From assembly GCA_023406895.1 (NCBI GenBank), contig JAEXTV010000020.1:35570-99569 (forward strand): a stretch of 64,000 bases of DNA. Direction: 5' to 3'. Positions 7,901 through 16,878 of this stretch are shown piece after piece. The number at the start of each line of letters is the position of its first letter. Position 1 is the first letter of the stretch. This stretch comes from Bacillota bacterium. GTDB lineage: Bacteria > Bacillota > Clostridia > Christensenellales > SZUA-584. Made by a program: the position numbers and the translations under genes. Under the pieces are notes generated by a model, which saw only the letters and a list, made by a program, of their open reading frames with translations, was not told where the DNA came from and made no database searches.

Positions 7901-8884
7901 ATATGGATAATGCGTAGCTAAAATATCCAACCCCTAATAACAAACTTCGCATATTTGTGCTATTCCTGATTATCTTTTTCTAATCGGAGCAGTTTGGGAT
8001 ACTTTTTTCTGCGTTTAATAAGCAAAACACCTGACACTATCAAGAGTATTAATCCTAATGCTATCGGAATTATCCTGCGCCAAATATTATATCGATAATC
8101 TAATTCCATCTCTAAAAGATCATTATAGAAAATGCCGCTACTAATTAAAGCAATAGGGAAGATAATACCCCAAAAAATATAGTCAATATCTTTATCCATA
8201 ATCAACCCTTTGTTAGATAAACCCTTAGGCATTCCCATTATAGTGCCATTAAGTATCGGTTGCATTGTACTGGTATGAATAATTTCTATAACTGCACCAT
8301 CTTTTGCATCTATAAATTCAAATGTAATTTCTGATTCTTGTCTTCTATAATTATCAAATTCTATGTTGAAAGAATTTTCCTTTCTTATGACTTTATTAAT
8401 TCCCACAGATAATATTTCGCCGTCTAACAATCTAATTTTTAGACCTTCAGACTTTACAATATCAGAACTATTAATTGTTTTTCTTCCACTGTTCCATAGG
8501 TAAATATATGTTTTTGTTATTCTTTCGACTGCTTTTTCCTTAAACATGATATTTATATCTTTCTGCACTTCTTCTATCATTATTTCTGAATCTATTTGGT
8601 AAGATAATTCCGTTTTATATTTAGATTTTAAGTAAAATATAACAGTCAATATTATACCTGCTAAACCGACAGTAACCCCAAACCATGGCTCACTAAACAC
8701 TATTTCGAGTACTTGCGTATTAAGTCGCCTCTCTTTCTATATGAACATAAAGGTTTTCATGTATCTAATTCACCAAGCATCCTTTAATTATATACAAACT
8801 GCTCTTCACCATATTATAACAAATAGTCTAAAAATTCTCCACAAAAACTTAAGGTTGCAGGGGAAAGGGTATATGGATAATGCG
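7901..8884. repeat. Pair of 14-bp direct repeats bracketing an AT-rich gene
   Basis: ATATGGATAATGCG occurs at 7901-7914, right after the carboxypeptidase gene, and again at 8871-8884. Both are preceded by AGGGT-like sequence. Between them lies the AT-rich hypothetical gene. The arrangement looks like an insertion scar or recombination junction, but two copies are thin evidence. Confidence 0.45.
7960..8700 (-). CDS. Hypothetical membrane protein
   Basis: Protein of 246 residues, family not recognised. One transmembrane helix near the N terminus (GVTVGLAGIILTVIFYL), a soluble middle of about 150 residues rich in beta-type sequence, then two more helices (IFWGIIFPIALISSGIF and IIPIALGLILLIVSGVLLI) and a short basic tail. 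Start is GTG 8700 with no clear ribosome site, so the true start is uncertain. Base composition is much more AT-rich than neighbours and the gene is bracketed by a 14-bp direct repeat, both hinting at acquisition. Function unknown. Confidence 0.65.
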   Translation of the reverse strand: MFSEPWFGVTVGLAGIILTVIFYLKSKYKTELSYQIDSEIMIEEVQKDINIMFKEKAVERITKTYIYLWNSGRKTINSSDIVKSEGLKIRLLDGEILSVGINKVIRKENSFNIEFDNYRRQESEITFEFIDAKDGAVIEIIHTSTMQPILNGTIMGMPKGLSNKGLIMDKDIDYIFWGIIFPIALISSGIFYNDLLEMELDYRYNIWRRIIPIALGLILLIVSGVLLIKRRKKYPKLLRLEKDNQE

Positions 8885-8993
8885 ACCTAGGCAGTTACCT
8901 ATACTCGACAGCTCTCGGCGGTAGCGGAGCTATATAAAAGTGGAGGGCGACGGCAAAGTGCCTACGCTCTCTGTTCCCTTTTTGTTGAGTAAC
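8876..8993 (+). ncRNA. Candidate structured RNA ending in a terminator
   Basis: Three hairpins in a row on the plus strand: CCTAGG...CCTA near 8885-8900, AGCTC...GAGCT near 8910-8931, and a strong GAGGGCG/CGCTCTC stem with an inner GGCA/TGCC stem at about 8943-8972, then CTGTTCCCTTTTT. This could be a small RNA or an orphan leader; no plus-strand gene follows. The last hairpin could also simply be a terminator. No known riboswitch core was recognised. Confidence 0.35.
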
Positions 8994-9005
8994 AGCAAGT
9001 CATAT

Positions 9006-9869
9006 TTATCTCGCCGACCCGTTCTTTCTTGCAATGTTAACATCGCTTGTCGTCATAGTTCTTTCCAGTATCAATCCTTCATTGCTTTGTGCCGCGTTCC
9101 ACCCGGAATCAAGGGACAAAGTTTCATTGTATTCAAACCCGTCGGTAGAAATAATGTGTAATAGAAATTTCAAACGGGGCATAAGCAGTTTTTTGTCCTT
9201 AAGTATCCACTCTAATTGTGTAGAAATGTCATCGTCCCCATCAATAAGCTCCTGATGAAAATCAATTATAAACCGTCTGGTTTCTCCTTGTTTTATCAAA
9301 TGATTCCCATTTAAGCAAATGGGCCGTTGCTTCATAGTCGGTGCATGCAATCCGAGAAAAAAGTCCATATCCTGTATGTATATTTGACGAATATCACTAT
9401 TCCCTGAATTTGTTACTTCCATTTCAATTAATGCAACAGATGTTTCAATACCTGTTCGTGGCTCTGCAATAAACAATGGCTCTATATATAATTCATTAGC
9501 TAAATTGATTTGCGATTTATAGTTGTTAATTTCTTCGTCCAGAAAAATTTTATAGTTTTGATAATTAACAATGTTAAAACAGGGCTGCTGCCTCCTCCAT
9601 TCAAGTTCCAATAAGTCCTTGTTCATATCGTTTGCCTGTTTGCTTTGCAAAATAGCAATATAACCAAGAAACATGGTACCGATAAAAGCCAAAAATGTGC
9701 CGCAGTACCCAAGCAAGTCACCAGCATCCCATTCTGCGGAGAGCCATTCAAACGGAGCAGTTAGTTTGAAAAGTAAATGTATACTAACCAATGGACAACA
9801 AAATAAGCCCACAAGAATTATTATTACTTTAGTTTTATGCTTCTTTATCCATCTCAATAAATTATACAT
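9006..9869 (-). CDS. Hypothetical membrane protein with two N-terminal helices
   Basis: Protein of 287 residues. A basic start (MYNLLRWIKKHKTK) is followed by one helix (about 14-34), a short loop with WDAGDLLGYCGTF, a second helix and then a coiled-coil-like segment QSKQANDMNKDLLELEWRRQ. The remaining 190 residues are soluble and appear beta-rich. The WDAGDLL...GTMFLGYIAI pattern recurs in many accessory bacterial membrane proteins of unknown function, often in variable regions. AT-rich relative to the core genes. Function unknown; I would not assign it to a defence system without a partner. Confidence 0.65.
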   Translation of the reverse strand: MYNLLRWIKKHKTKVIIILVGLFCCPLVSIHLLFKLTAPFEWLSAEWDAGDLLGYCGTFLAFIGTMFLGYIAILQSKQANDMNKDLLELEWRRQQPCFNIVNYQNYKIFLDEEINNYKSQINLANELYIEPLFIAEPRTGIETSVALIEMEVTNSGNSDIRQIYIQDMDFFLGLHAPTMKQRPICLNGNHLIKQGETRRFIIDFHQELIDGDDDISTQLEWILKDKKLLMPRLKFLLHIISTDGFEYNETLSLDSGWNAAQSNEGLILERTMTTSDVNIARKNGSAR

Positions 9870-9988
9870 TTTACTTTGACTCCAATGCTCTGTAATCAGT
9901 TATTCAGATAATAATACTTGAATCCCTCTCTGACTTTTGGACTATGGGCAACCCCATATAAAACACAGCATTATAGACATACTGTCCA

Positions 9989-10303
9989 TCAGACTTTATC
10001 CACTATCTCGTCCAGCGAAAGCAAATGCAACATAGCCCACAACGGGGACTGCACCCGCTCATTGATATAAGGCTTTAATTTTGTTGGCCCTGCGCCATAG
10101 ATCGTGGGATCATGCCTTACAGCCTCAACCGCTCGGACAATCTGCTCTTTCTTGATAGGCCAGAAAGTACCACTTTCCCGCTTGATGCAGATGCCGTCAG
10201 ATACTGCTTCAATAAATATAAATCTATTCTTAGCGCCTTGTGCAACCCCTATTTCTATATATCGGCTTATAATCAATTCAGTAATTTCATTAGCTGATTT
10301 CAT
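9989..10303 (-). CDS. Hypothetical protein
   Basis: Protein of 104 residues with a good AAGGAG site 8 bp before ATG 10303. No family recognised. It reads as a small soluble alpha/beta protein (ITELIISRYIEIGVAQGAKN, then IKRESGTFWPIKKEQIVRA). It is on the same strand as the preceding AT-rich membrane gene but 119 bp upstream of it. Likely accessory. Confidence 0.6.
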   Translation of the reverse strand: MKSANEITELIISRYIEIGVAQGAKNRFIFIEAVSDGICIKRESGTFWPIKKEQIVRAVEAVRHDPTIYGAGPTKLKPYINERVQSPLWAMLHLLSLDEIVDKV

Positions 10304-10544
10304 TATATTTACTCCTTCGGTATTGCTATTCCTTTAAGAACTTCCAAGCCGTATTCGTCAATTGTAAAAAACCAAGATGCTTTCCAACTTGCGCATTATA
10401 GACATAAACTTTCCTTCGCTCATCATATCAAATTCTACATAATATTTCAATTTATGCCCTTCGTTTTCTCCTCCCCCCCCAATGTTTTCATAAATTTACC
10501 TGTATGCTATAATACACGTATCCATTTTTATCGCAGGTGACCAT

Positions 10545-12005
10545 ATGAAAAAAGTATTTCGCCGCGGCACCGTCGCCGCGCTGGCCGTTTTGCTATCCCT
10601 CACCCCGGGCTGCACAGCCCCTGCTTCCCCCACCGCGGCCGTCAGCGCAAACGTCACCCCCGCCTCCACGGCAACCCCGACCCCGGCGGGAGACCCCAAC
10701 TGCTACTACACAGTCAATGAGGGCTCTCTCCAAGGCATCATCAACGGCCTCGGGCAAACCGTGCTGCCCATTCAATACGGAGGCGCATACGTGATGGAAT
10801 GGAACGATACCCCCGCCTTCTTTCTCGCCGAACCGGCAAAACCCATAAGCGGGGCCCCGCCGGACGACGAAGCGATGCTTTTCAATCTCGATGGTTCGCG
10901 CTTGACCAACAAGGTCTGCCGTCAGGCCGAGCCGCTTTCCGACGGACTCATCGCCTATCTGAACCTTGAATTTAATTATGGCGTCATGGCCTATGACGGC
11001 ACGGAGATCGTTCCCTGCCAATACAGCAGCGTCATGATGTGCGGCGAATCGATCATTGCCGTCTCATCCGGCGCGGAGGACTCCGGCATCGACGTTTACG
11101 ATAAGCAGGGCACGCTGCAATGCAGCGGCAGCCTCAATCTGTATGAGGTGGCCGGAGAGCTTCTTGTGGTCACCGATGCGTCGGGCCAAAACTACGGCCT
11201 TGTGAATACGCAGCTTGAGGAAATCGTGCCCGCCGACTGCAGCGCCATCACGTACGCGGGCGGCGGTCTCTATGTGATCGGTCTCTGCGGGAAATACGGC
11301 GTGGTCAACAGTCAGGGTAAGGAGGTCGTTCCGCCCGCTTTCGATGCTATTGAGCCGTACACGCCGGGCACCGGCGATACCCCTTATTTCTCCGCGTCCG
11401 CGCCGGAGGGCGCGTATGTGTTTGACGGCAGCGGCAAGCAGCTGCTGTTTCTCAAGGGTTATGCGTCCGCCGTGCTTAACGGCGAAATCCTCATCGCAAA
11501 GGACGCTCTGGGTTTGAGCCACTATTTAAAGGATGGCAACGATGTTATCCCCGCAGGTCCGTCCATCACATGGGATGCCGAAGCGCAAATCATTATCAAC
11601 AGTTCCTATGGGGCCTGCGCCTGTTATACGAAGGACGGCAGCAAGCTGCCGCTGCCCGTTTCGTACAGTATTGGCGCGATCTCGCCGGATCGTTTCATCT
11701 TCTGCGAAAGAGGCTCGTACAATTACGGCATATGTGATGCCGACGGCACCGTTATCGTGCCCGCCGACTATTCCAGCCTTTTCTCGTTCGGTAAAGAGGG
11801 CCATGTCATATTCAGCAAAACGGAGGCAGGAGTAAGAACACAGGGTGTGATCAATTCTATGAGCGGCAATATTCTGCTGGACGGCTATGATACGCTGTGG
11901 ATGGCGGGCGGCGGCCTTTTCAGCGTTCAAATCGGCAGCACGCATGGCCTTGTGGATTTAAGCGGGAGTTGGATATGGAAGTCTGATAAATATGGAACGA
12001 ATTAA
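10545..12005 (+). CDS. WG-repeat lipoprotein
   Basis: Protein of 486 residues. Signal peptide with lipobox LTPGC at about residues 19-23, then a Pro/Ala/Thr-rich linker to about 50, then repeated units of the WG/KWG type, such as YGVVNSQGKEVVPPAFDAI and YGICDADGTVIVPADYSSLF, which should fold as a beta-propeller-like domain. It is therefore an extracytoplasmic membrane-anchored lipoprotein. WG-repeat proteins have no defined enzymatic role. ATG 10545 follows CAGGTGA; an extended -10 (TGCTATAAT, 10506-10514) lies upstream. It converges on the MBL gene, the two stops overlapping by four bases. Confidence 0.85.
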   Translation: MKKVFRRGTVAALAVLLSLTPGCTAPASPTAAVSANVTPASTATPTPAGDPNCYYTVNEGSLQGIINGLGQTVLPIQYGGAYVMEWNDTPAFFLAEPAKPISGAPPDDEAMLFNLDGSRLTNKVCRQAEPLSDGLIAYLNLEFNYGVMAYDGTEIVPCQYSSVMMCGESIIAVSSGAEDSGIDVYDKQGTLQCSGSLNLYEVAGELLVVTDASGQNYGLVNTQLEEIVPADCSAITYAGGGLYVIGLCGKYGVVNSQGKEVVPPAFDAIEPYTPGTGDTPYFSASAPEGAYVFDGSGKQLLFLKGYASAVLNGEILIAKDALGLSHYLKDGNDVIPAGPSITWDAEAQIIINSSYGACACYTKDGSKLPLPVSYSIGAISPDRFIFCERGSYNYGICDADGTVIVPADYSSLFSFGKEGHVIFSKTEAGVRTQGVINSMSGNILLDGYDTLWMAGGGLFSVQIGSTHGLVDLSGSWIWKSDKYGTN

Positions 12006-12718
12006 GCCCGGTCGGCACCGGGCGTGCTTGCGCGCCATTCACCGCCATGATAGCAGATCACGCGTTTGCTGCCAAAGGCCAGCAGCCGCTGGAGCGAAAT
12101 CGCGGCTTCATCAATGTCCAATGTAAACTGCGGGTTGGCGATCACCGGCTTCCCGCCGTCGAGCGCCATGGCATCACCGGTAATCATCACATCGAGCGCC
12201 GGCAGATAAAGAGATATATGGCCCGGCGTGTGGCCTGGTGTGGCCGCCACCTCACAGCCCCCGCAAAAGGGCAGCCGGTCTGCGTCGTCAAGCGACTGAT
12301 CGATATGAACGGGTTCCACGCGGCGAAGCAGGCTGCAAAATTCTTTGCCGAACGCCTGCTGTTCGGGCGGCAGTGTGCTTTGCAGCTGCTCGGCCTGCTC
12401 GAGCCGAAGTGATTTTTTCTTTCCCGAAATGTACGGCTCTTCAGTGGTCGAAGCCAATACACTAACCGCCGGGTATTTTGACTTAAAAGCGGCGGCCGCA
12501 CCGACATGGTCATGATCCTGATGCGTTAATATGATGTGGGTGACGGCTTGCGGCGTAATGCCGTTCGTCTCAAGAGCCTGTTCGATCTTCGGCAGTGAGC
12601 CGACATAGCCGCAATCCACCAAAACACAACACTGTTCATCCATAAGAATCACGGGATGAATCGTATCCTGAATCATCCCATACGTCATTTCAATATTTAA
12701 AATAATAGCTTTGTTCAT
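12002..12718 (-). CDS. MBL-fold metallo-hydrolase
   Basis: Protein of 238 residues with the complete metallo-beta-lactamase metal set: THQDHDHVGA (HxHxDH type with Gln at the second position), the His in TPGHTPGHISLY, the GDAMALDGG aspartate and a final CYHGGEW histidine. Such glyoxalase-II-like enzymes hydrolyse thioesters or lactones; the substrate is unknown. Start ATG 12718 follows GAGGGG. A close relative with the same architecture lies at 29381-30119 but is frameshifted there, so this is the intact copy. Confidence 0.88.
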   Translation of the reverse strand: MNKAIILNIEMTYGMIQDTIHPVILMDEQCCVLVDCGYVGSLPKIEQALETNGITPQAVTHIILTHQDHDHVGAAAAFKSKYPAVSVLASTTEEPYISGKKKSLRLEQAEQLQSTLPPEQQAFGKEFCSLLRRVEPVHIDQSLDDADRLPFCGGCEVAATPGHTPGHISLYLPALDVMITGDAMALDGGKPVIANPQFTLDIDEAAISLQRLLAFGSKRVICYHGGEWRASTPGADRA

Positions 12719-13064
12719 TTGTTCCCCTCAAAAAAGAGATCGTTTTTCATACGCGGCCCCTTGTGACAACCGCCCTTTCGGGTGGATTGGGGCTGTCACC
12801 ACAGATGACTGCGTGAGATAAAGCTGGAAATCAATCATTCCGGTACTTGTTGCCGCATCCCGATCCCTTCAGAATAGTCAATCGACGACCCCATTTATAC
12901 TGCGAGGCTGAGTTTTGCGGTATGGATTGACTAGTTTGCATCTTATCATATTCTGCGCCCCGCTTCAATTGATGCCCTGCCCTCACCACAAAATACACAA
13001 GCTTTATCAGCATTTCATACTGTGTATCATGGCTTATTTTTTCTGTTGATATAGGAGCATACCC
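12719..13064. other. Intergenic region between divergent genes
   Basis: About 345 bp. Contains a decayed piece of the GGCTGTCACC-type repeat (12757-12806: CCGCCCTTTCGGGTGGATTGGGGCTGTCACC) and presumably the promoter of the tgl operon, though no consensus sporulation promoter could be placed with confidence. Confidence 0.4.
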
Positions 13065-14036
13065 ATGGACGATATCCAAAACAACCCGAGCCGTTTAGAG
13101 AGCATCAGGCTCACCGAAGGCCCCGAAAAATGTACAGCTGCCTTCGAGGAAATCTGCAAAAAAGATCAAGCGCAGGCCGCCGCATTGATTAACGACCGGC
13201 ATCTGACGTTTCCGTGTCTTTTTATACTGCTGCCGCAAATTGAATCGTTTCGTCTGCATAGCCGTCTCAGCCCGGTCAAGAGAACCGCTTCACGTATCGC
13301 CGCGCAAATACTGAAGCCCGCTGCAGCAGGCCATGCGGGCTATCTCACGGAAAAAAACGGCGCGGAGTATACGGCGCTGACGTGGATATGGAGCACCGGC
13401 AAGCTTGAAGACGGCATGAGTGATGATTACGAAGACGTGTTGGACATCACTGTATCGGTACTGATCAACCTGTATAAGGATAAAACTGTTTTATCGGACG
13501 TATGCGACATGATCTTTGCACGCGCCGAGAAAGGGCACAACATTCACGATTTGGTGTGGGCGTTTTTCAGAAGCAATGACCCTTTAACTTTAAGGCTGAT
13601 TGCGCAGCGCCTCGTCTCCCCGCGCGATTCAGCACTGGCCTGCCGTCTGCTTGGAACAGAAGCGAGCCCAAGTGGTGATGATACAAACAAGCAGATGGAA
13701 ACATATCAGCGATGGCTTGATGAGAACGAACCGTATTTGTATTTTACAGACGAGAGCTTTCAAATAACCAGCGAGCCGGCGTTTTACCGTATTGATCTGG
13801 AGAGGAAGTACATTCAAGCAAGCGCCGCCAACCATACCAAACAGCGGATCGTCACCTCTAATAAATCTGAAAATCAGGCATTAGAAGCCTTCAGAGGTTT
13901 GGGAGATGAGCAAAAGCGAGTTCTGGCAGACTATTCGCACACGATACACGGCGACCTGCCGCGATGGAAAATGTGGATGGCGCTTCCCATCGGTGAGCAA
14001 TACATAGCCGCGGCGCAGAATCGGGAGGACGTATGA
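13065..14036 (+). CDS. Hypothetical partner of transglutaminase
   Basis: Protein of 323 residues, family not recognised. Mostly helical; the middle part (LITLYKD-like and LVWAFFRSNDPLTLRLIAQRL) may form HEAT-like pairs. No signal peptide, membrane helix or metal motif is seen. Its TGA stop overlaps the tgl ATG (ATGA at 14033-14036), so the two are translated together, and it may work with or regulate the transglutaminase or be a coat component (inference). ATG 13065 follows TAGGAG at 7-bp spacing. Confidence 0.75.
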   Translation: MDDIQNNPSRLESIRLTEGPEKCTAAFEEICKKDQAQAAALINDRHLTFPCLFILLPQIESFRLHSRLSPVKRTASRIAAQILKPAAAGHAGYLTEKNGAEYTALTWIWSTGKLEDGMSDDYEDVLDITVSVLINLYKDKTVLSDVCDMIFARAEKGHNIHDLVWAFFRSNDPLTLRLIAQRLVSPRDSALACRLLGTEASPSGDDTNKQMETYQRWLDENEPYLYFTDESFQITSEPAFYRIDLERKYIQASAANHTKQRIVTSNKSENQALEAFRGLGDEQKRVLADYSHTIHGDLPRWKMWMALPIGEQYIAAAQNREDV

Positions 14037-14857
14037 TACTTATAGCAGGAAGACCATTCGATGCCGCTCCAATCATGAATGACTATCCGCGAGGCTCCGT
14101 GGAACAGCAGCTGCTGAGCATCATGTCTCAAAGCAGCCAAACATACGATTTTGATTCGTTGAGTCAGCTCAAGTTCGAGCTTTGGATGCGTGATGAAACC
14201 GTGAATTCAGCCAAAGCGCTTTATAACAGCGGCCTTGGCTTTTCTGTATTTCATAAATCCAAGTGCAGCCCCGTGTATTGGGACAGAATGCCAAACGGCG
14301 GCTTCCGGCTGAGAGAGGGGGCGGATACCGCGCGGGCCATCGAAGATATTTTCATCAACGGCAGCGAATACGCGACTGAATGCGCCACCGCGATGATGAT
14401 TGTTTATTACAAAGCCCTGCTAAGCATTTTCAAACAGAATGCCTTTAACAAGCTGTTTCCCACGCTCATACTGATGAACTGGCATGCAATCGATCCGCTG
14501 CTCAAAGAGGTGGGCAAACCGCGCAAGGTGGAAGATTTTTTGTTTGGTGATCGCGGTTACTTTAAAAACCCGGATGTAGACCCCAAGACCCCCGAATGGC
14601 AGGGAGAGAACGTGATTGTGCTGCCGGACGCGCTGTATTACGGCCATGGCATCGGCATCAGCACGTATGAGGACATCATCAATGCATTAAATAGCAACCG
14701 CAAAAAGGGTGCGTCCCAGTCGGCTTACTTCTTGGATACGGCGAGCCATCCCGATTTTAAGAAACTCGCCGGTGTTTACGAGCGTTTCGGTCAGACCGCT
14801 TCGCTGGTATGGAGCGCTTTTCCGCCTGCGATCAGCACAGCAAAAGCTGCGTTCTAA
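14033..14857 (+). CDS. tgl: Protein-glutamine gamma-glutamyltransferase (spore-coat transglutaminase)
   Basis: Protein of 274 residues collinear with Bacillus subtilis Tgl (about 245 residues) throughout: INGSEYATECATAMMIVYY holds the Glu-Cys pair (E116, C117, the catalytic Cys) and EWQGENVIVL holds the second catalytic Glu (E192). GDRGYFKNPDVDP and LNSNRKKGASQSAYFL are also family hallmarks. Tgl forms epsilon-(gamma-glutamyl)lysine cross-links in the spore coat, so its presence argues the host sporulates. The gene overlaps its upstream neighbour by four bases. All catalytic residues are present. Confidence 0.93.
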   Translation: MILIAGRPFDAAPIMNDYPRGSVEQQLLSIMSQSSQTYDFDSLSQLKFELWMRDETVNSAKALYNSGLGFSVFHKSKCSPVYWDRMPNGGFRLREGADTARAIEDIFINGSEYATECATAMMIVYYKALLSIFKQNAFNKLFPTLILMNWHAIDPLLKEVGKPRKVEDFLFGDRGYFKNPDVDPKTPEWQGENVIVLPDALYYGHGIGISTYEDIINALNSNRKKGASQSAYFLDTASHPDFKKLAGVYERFGQTASLVWSAFPPAISTAKAAF

Positions 14858-14893
14858 CCGGATGACACAGCGTATAGGTCCACGGTGCCCAAC

Positions 14894-15658
14894 CTACTCA
14901 TCAATCACTTTCATCTCATATGCCGTGTATTCATAATCGAGATGATAGCCAAGCTTCTCTGCGAGTGCCACCGAGCGCAGGTCGTGCGCGTCCCAGCTGG
15001 GGTAAAGCCCGCGCTCCAGACAGGCGAGTATCAGCTTCGCCGCGCACCCGAGCGCGAGCCCCTTGCGGCGGTGCTCTTCCTTCGTATCCACCTCAATCTC
15101 AATGCCTTTGTCATACGCTGTGTACGACGACGCCCCGGCAACAGGCTCGCCGTCCAGCAGCGCCATCACGCCAAGGCCGTGCGCCGCATAGTCTGCATAG
15201 CATGCAAACTGCGAGCAGAGATCCCGGCTCCATGGCTCCTGAAGCGCTTTATGGTAAAGCGCTTCATCAATAAAGTGCAGCGTGTACGGCGGCGGTACCG
15301 CGTCAGCAAACGCCTGCAGCTTGGCTTTGTGAAACACGTTCGGCTCTTTTTTGATCGCATAGCGCGTAAAGCGCTCGCAGCGCGGCCCATGCGCCTTTTC
15401 TATCTCCGCCGCCCACGCCTCATTTTGGGGTATCAAGAGCGGCGCAATCGAATCCGGCGGGAAATGCGCCGCAAGCTCAGCGCATGGCACGCCTGCGAAA
15501 ACGCAAAAATCGCCCACGACGATCTGCGCGGACCGGGGCGGTTTTTCATCGTCAGCCCACGCATGGCCGTGGTACCCCTGCAGACACGACCATATCATCG
15601 TCTCGTTCCAGCCGTCAAAAAGCGGCGCAATTTCGCTCATATCAGAAACTTGGCGCAT
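14894..15658 (-). CDS. GNAT acetyltransferase (ZmaR-like, PF12746 type)
   Basis: Protein of 254 residues. Residues 1-120 resemble the divergent N-terminal half of two-domain GNAT proteins, and the C-terminal half carries the acetyl-CoA site: IEIEVDTKEEHRRKGLALGC followed by YPSWDAHDLRSVALAEKLGY. This matches the GNAT_acetyltran family related to the zwittermicin-resistance acetyltransferase. Substrate unknown. ATG 15658 follows GGGGGAGA very closely. It converges on tgl (36 bp between stops). Confidence 0.85.
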   Translation of the reverse strand: MRQVSDMSEIAPLFDGWNETMIWSCLQGYHGHAWADDEKPPRSAQIVVGDFCVFAGVPCAELAAHFPPDSIAPLLIPQNEAWAAEIEKAHGPRCERFTRYAIKKEPNVFHKAKLQAFADAVPPPYTLHFIDEALYHKALQEPWSRDLCSQFACYADYAAHGLGVMALLDGEPVAGASSYTAYDKGIEIEVDTKEEHRRKGLALGCAAKLILACLERGLYPSWDAHDLRSVALAEKLGYHLDYEYTAYEMKVIDE

Positions 15659-15802
15659 TCATTCTCCCCCATTATTTGTTGCATTCACAATATCAGAACT
15701 GTGTGATGATGGCAATTCATCACCGGCGATGATGCATATGTTCATTGTCTGTGTGCATATTTGGTGATATACTCCAAGTTATGGATATGTGGCTTTGACA
15801 TA

Positions 15803-16578
15803 ATTCTCGAAATAGATATTCAAGCCGTATCGCCCATGCCTCCCTCTGGAGGGAGGTGGCAATTGGCGGATTTCTAATCCGGCAATTGACGGAAGGAGTG
15901 AGCGTTATAGGCAGACATAAAGCAATTGTCCGTCACGCTGCGCGTGCCATGATTTATCGCAAATAATTATTGTGTAGGGGCGATCACTGATCGCCCGCAT
16001 GATGATTTTGACTATTGATTGTTTGACGGGCGTCCAATGGAACGCCCCTGCGATGTAAGCTCGGATATTATTTTTAAAGATGGAATACCTCGAAGAGTAG
16101 GGATCGACCCCCCGTGTCGATCCGAATGGGATATGTCGATCTGCGGTGAGCAATCCTCCGTCACACTGCGCGTGCCACCTCCTTTAATAAAGGAGGCTTC
16201 TATACCATTAAGGCTCCTTTTGAAAGGAGCTGTCAGCGAAGCTGACTGAGGATTGATACAATAGAATTCTCCCACAATCCTCGAAACAGATATTCAAGCC
16301 GTATCGCCCATGCCTCCCTCTGGAGGGAGGTGGCAATTGGCGCATTTCTAATCCGGCAATTGACGGAAGGAGTGCGCTGCAGCAAGTGCAGACATCGGCT
16401 CATTAAACAGAAAAATCAATTCACCGATTAAGGCTCCTTTTGAAAGGAGCTGTCAGCGAAGCTGACTGAGGATTGATGCAATAGAATTCTCTCACGGACC
16501 TCGGGACAGATATTCAAACCGTATCGCCCCTGCCTCCTCCGGAAGGAGGTGGCAGTTGACGGATTTCTAATCCGGCAG
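15803..16578. repeat. Three copies of an intergenic hairpin repeat (family B)
   Basis: About 85-110-bp copies at 15803-15900, 16264-16374 and 16496-16578. Each contains GATATTCAAGCCGTATCGCC, the perfect palindrome CTCCCTCTGGAGGGAG (or CCTCCGGAAGGAGG) and a segment pairing GGCAATTG with CAATTGCC-like sequence. The second half of each (AATCCGGCAATTGACGGAAGGAGTG) is nearly identical in copies 1 and 2. No coding potential. Confidence 0.8.
15976..16258. repeat. 283-bp repeat, copy 1 (family C)
   Basis: First copy of a long direct repeat whose second copy is at 16577-16850. It is a chain of palindromes: GGGCGATCA/TGATCGCCC, GGGCGT/ACGCCC, GGATCGA/TCGATCC and CAGC(G)AAGCTGACTG. The last section, AAAGGAGCTGTCAGCGAAGC, also recurs alone at 16429-16480 and 42610-42655. 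Confidence 0.8.
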
Positions 16579-16850
16579 GGGCGATCAGTGATCGCCCGCA
16601 TGATGATGTTGACTATTGGTTGTTTGACGGGCGTCCAATGGAACGCCCCTACGAATGTAAGCTCGGATATTATTTTTAAAGATGAAATGCCTCGAAGAGT
16701 AGGGATCGACCCCCGTGTCGATCCGAATGGGTATGTCGATCTGCGGTGATCCTCCGTCACGCTGCGCGTGCTACCTCCTTTAATAAAAGGAGGCTTTTAT
16801 ACCATTAAGGCTCCTTAGGAGCTGTCAGCTTTGCTGACTGAGGATTGATA
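16577..16850. repeat. 274-bp repeat, copy 2 (family C)
   Basis: Second copy of the family C repeat at 15976-16258, with a few substitutions and a small deletion in the CTCCTTTTGAAAGGAG segment. It ends 28 bp before the start of the flavin-oxidase-like gene, so it may supply or insulate that gene's leader. Confidence 0.8.
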
Positions 16851-16878
16851 CTTTTTACTCATCACAGAAGGAGAAAAT

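Noticed and set aside
7960..10303. Anti-phage defence island
   Set aside because: AT-rich and of unknown function, but no nuclease, helicase, NTPase or toxin motif was seen in these three proteins.
14885..15706. 273-residue plus-strand frame opposite the GNAT gene
   Set aside because: Arg-rich antisense frame; the minus strand carries all GNAT motifs.
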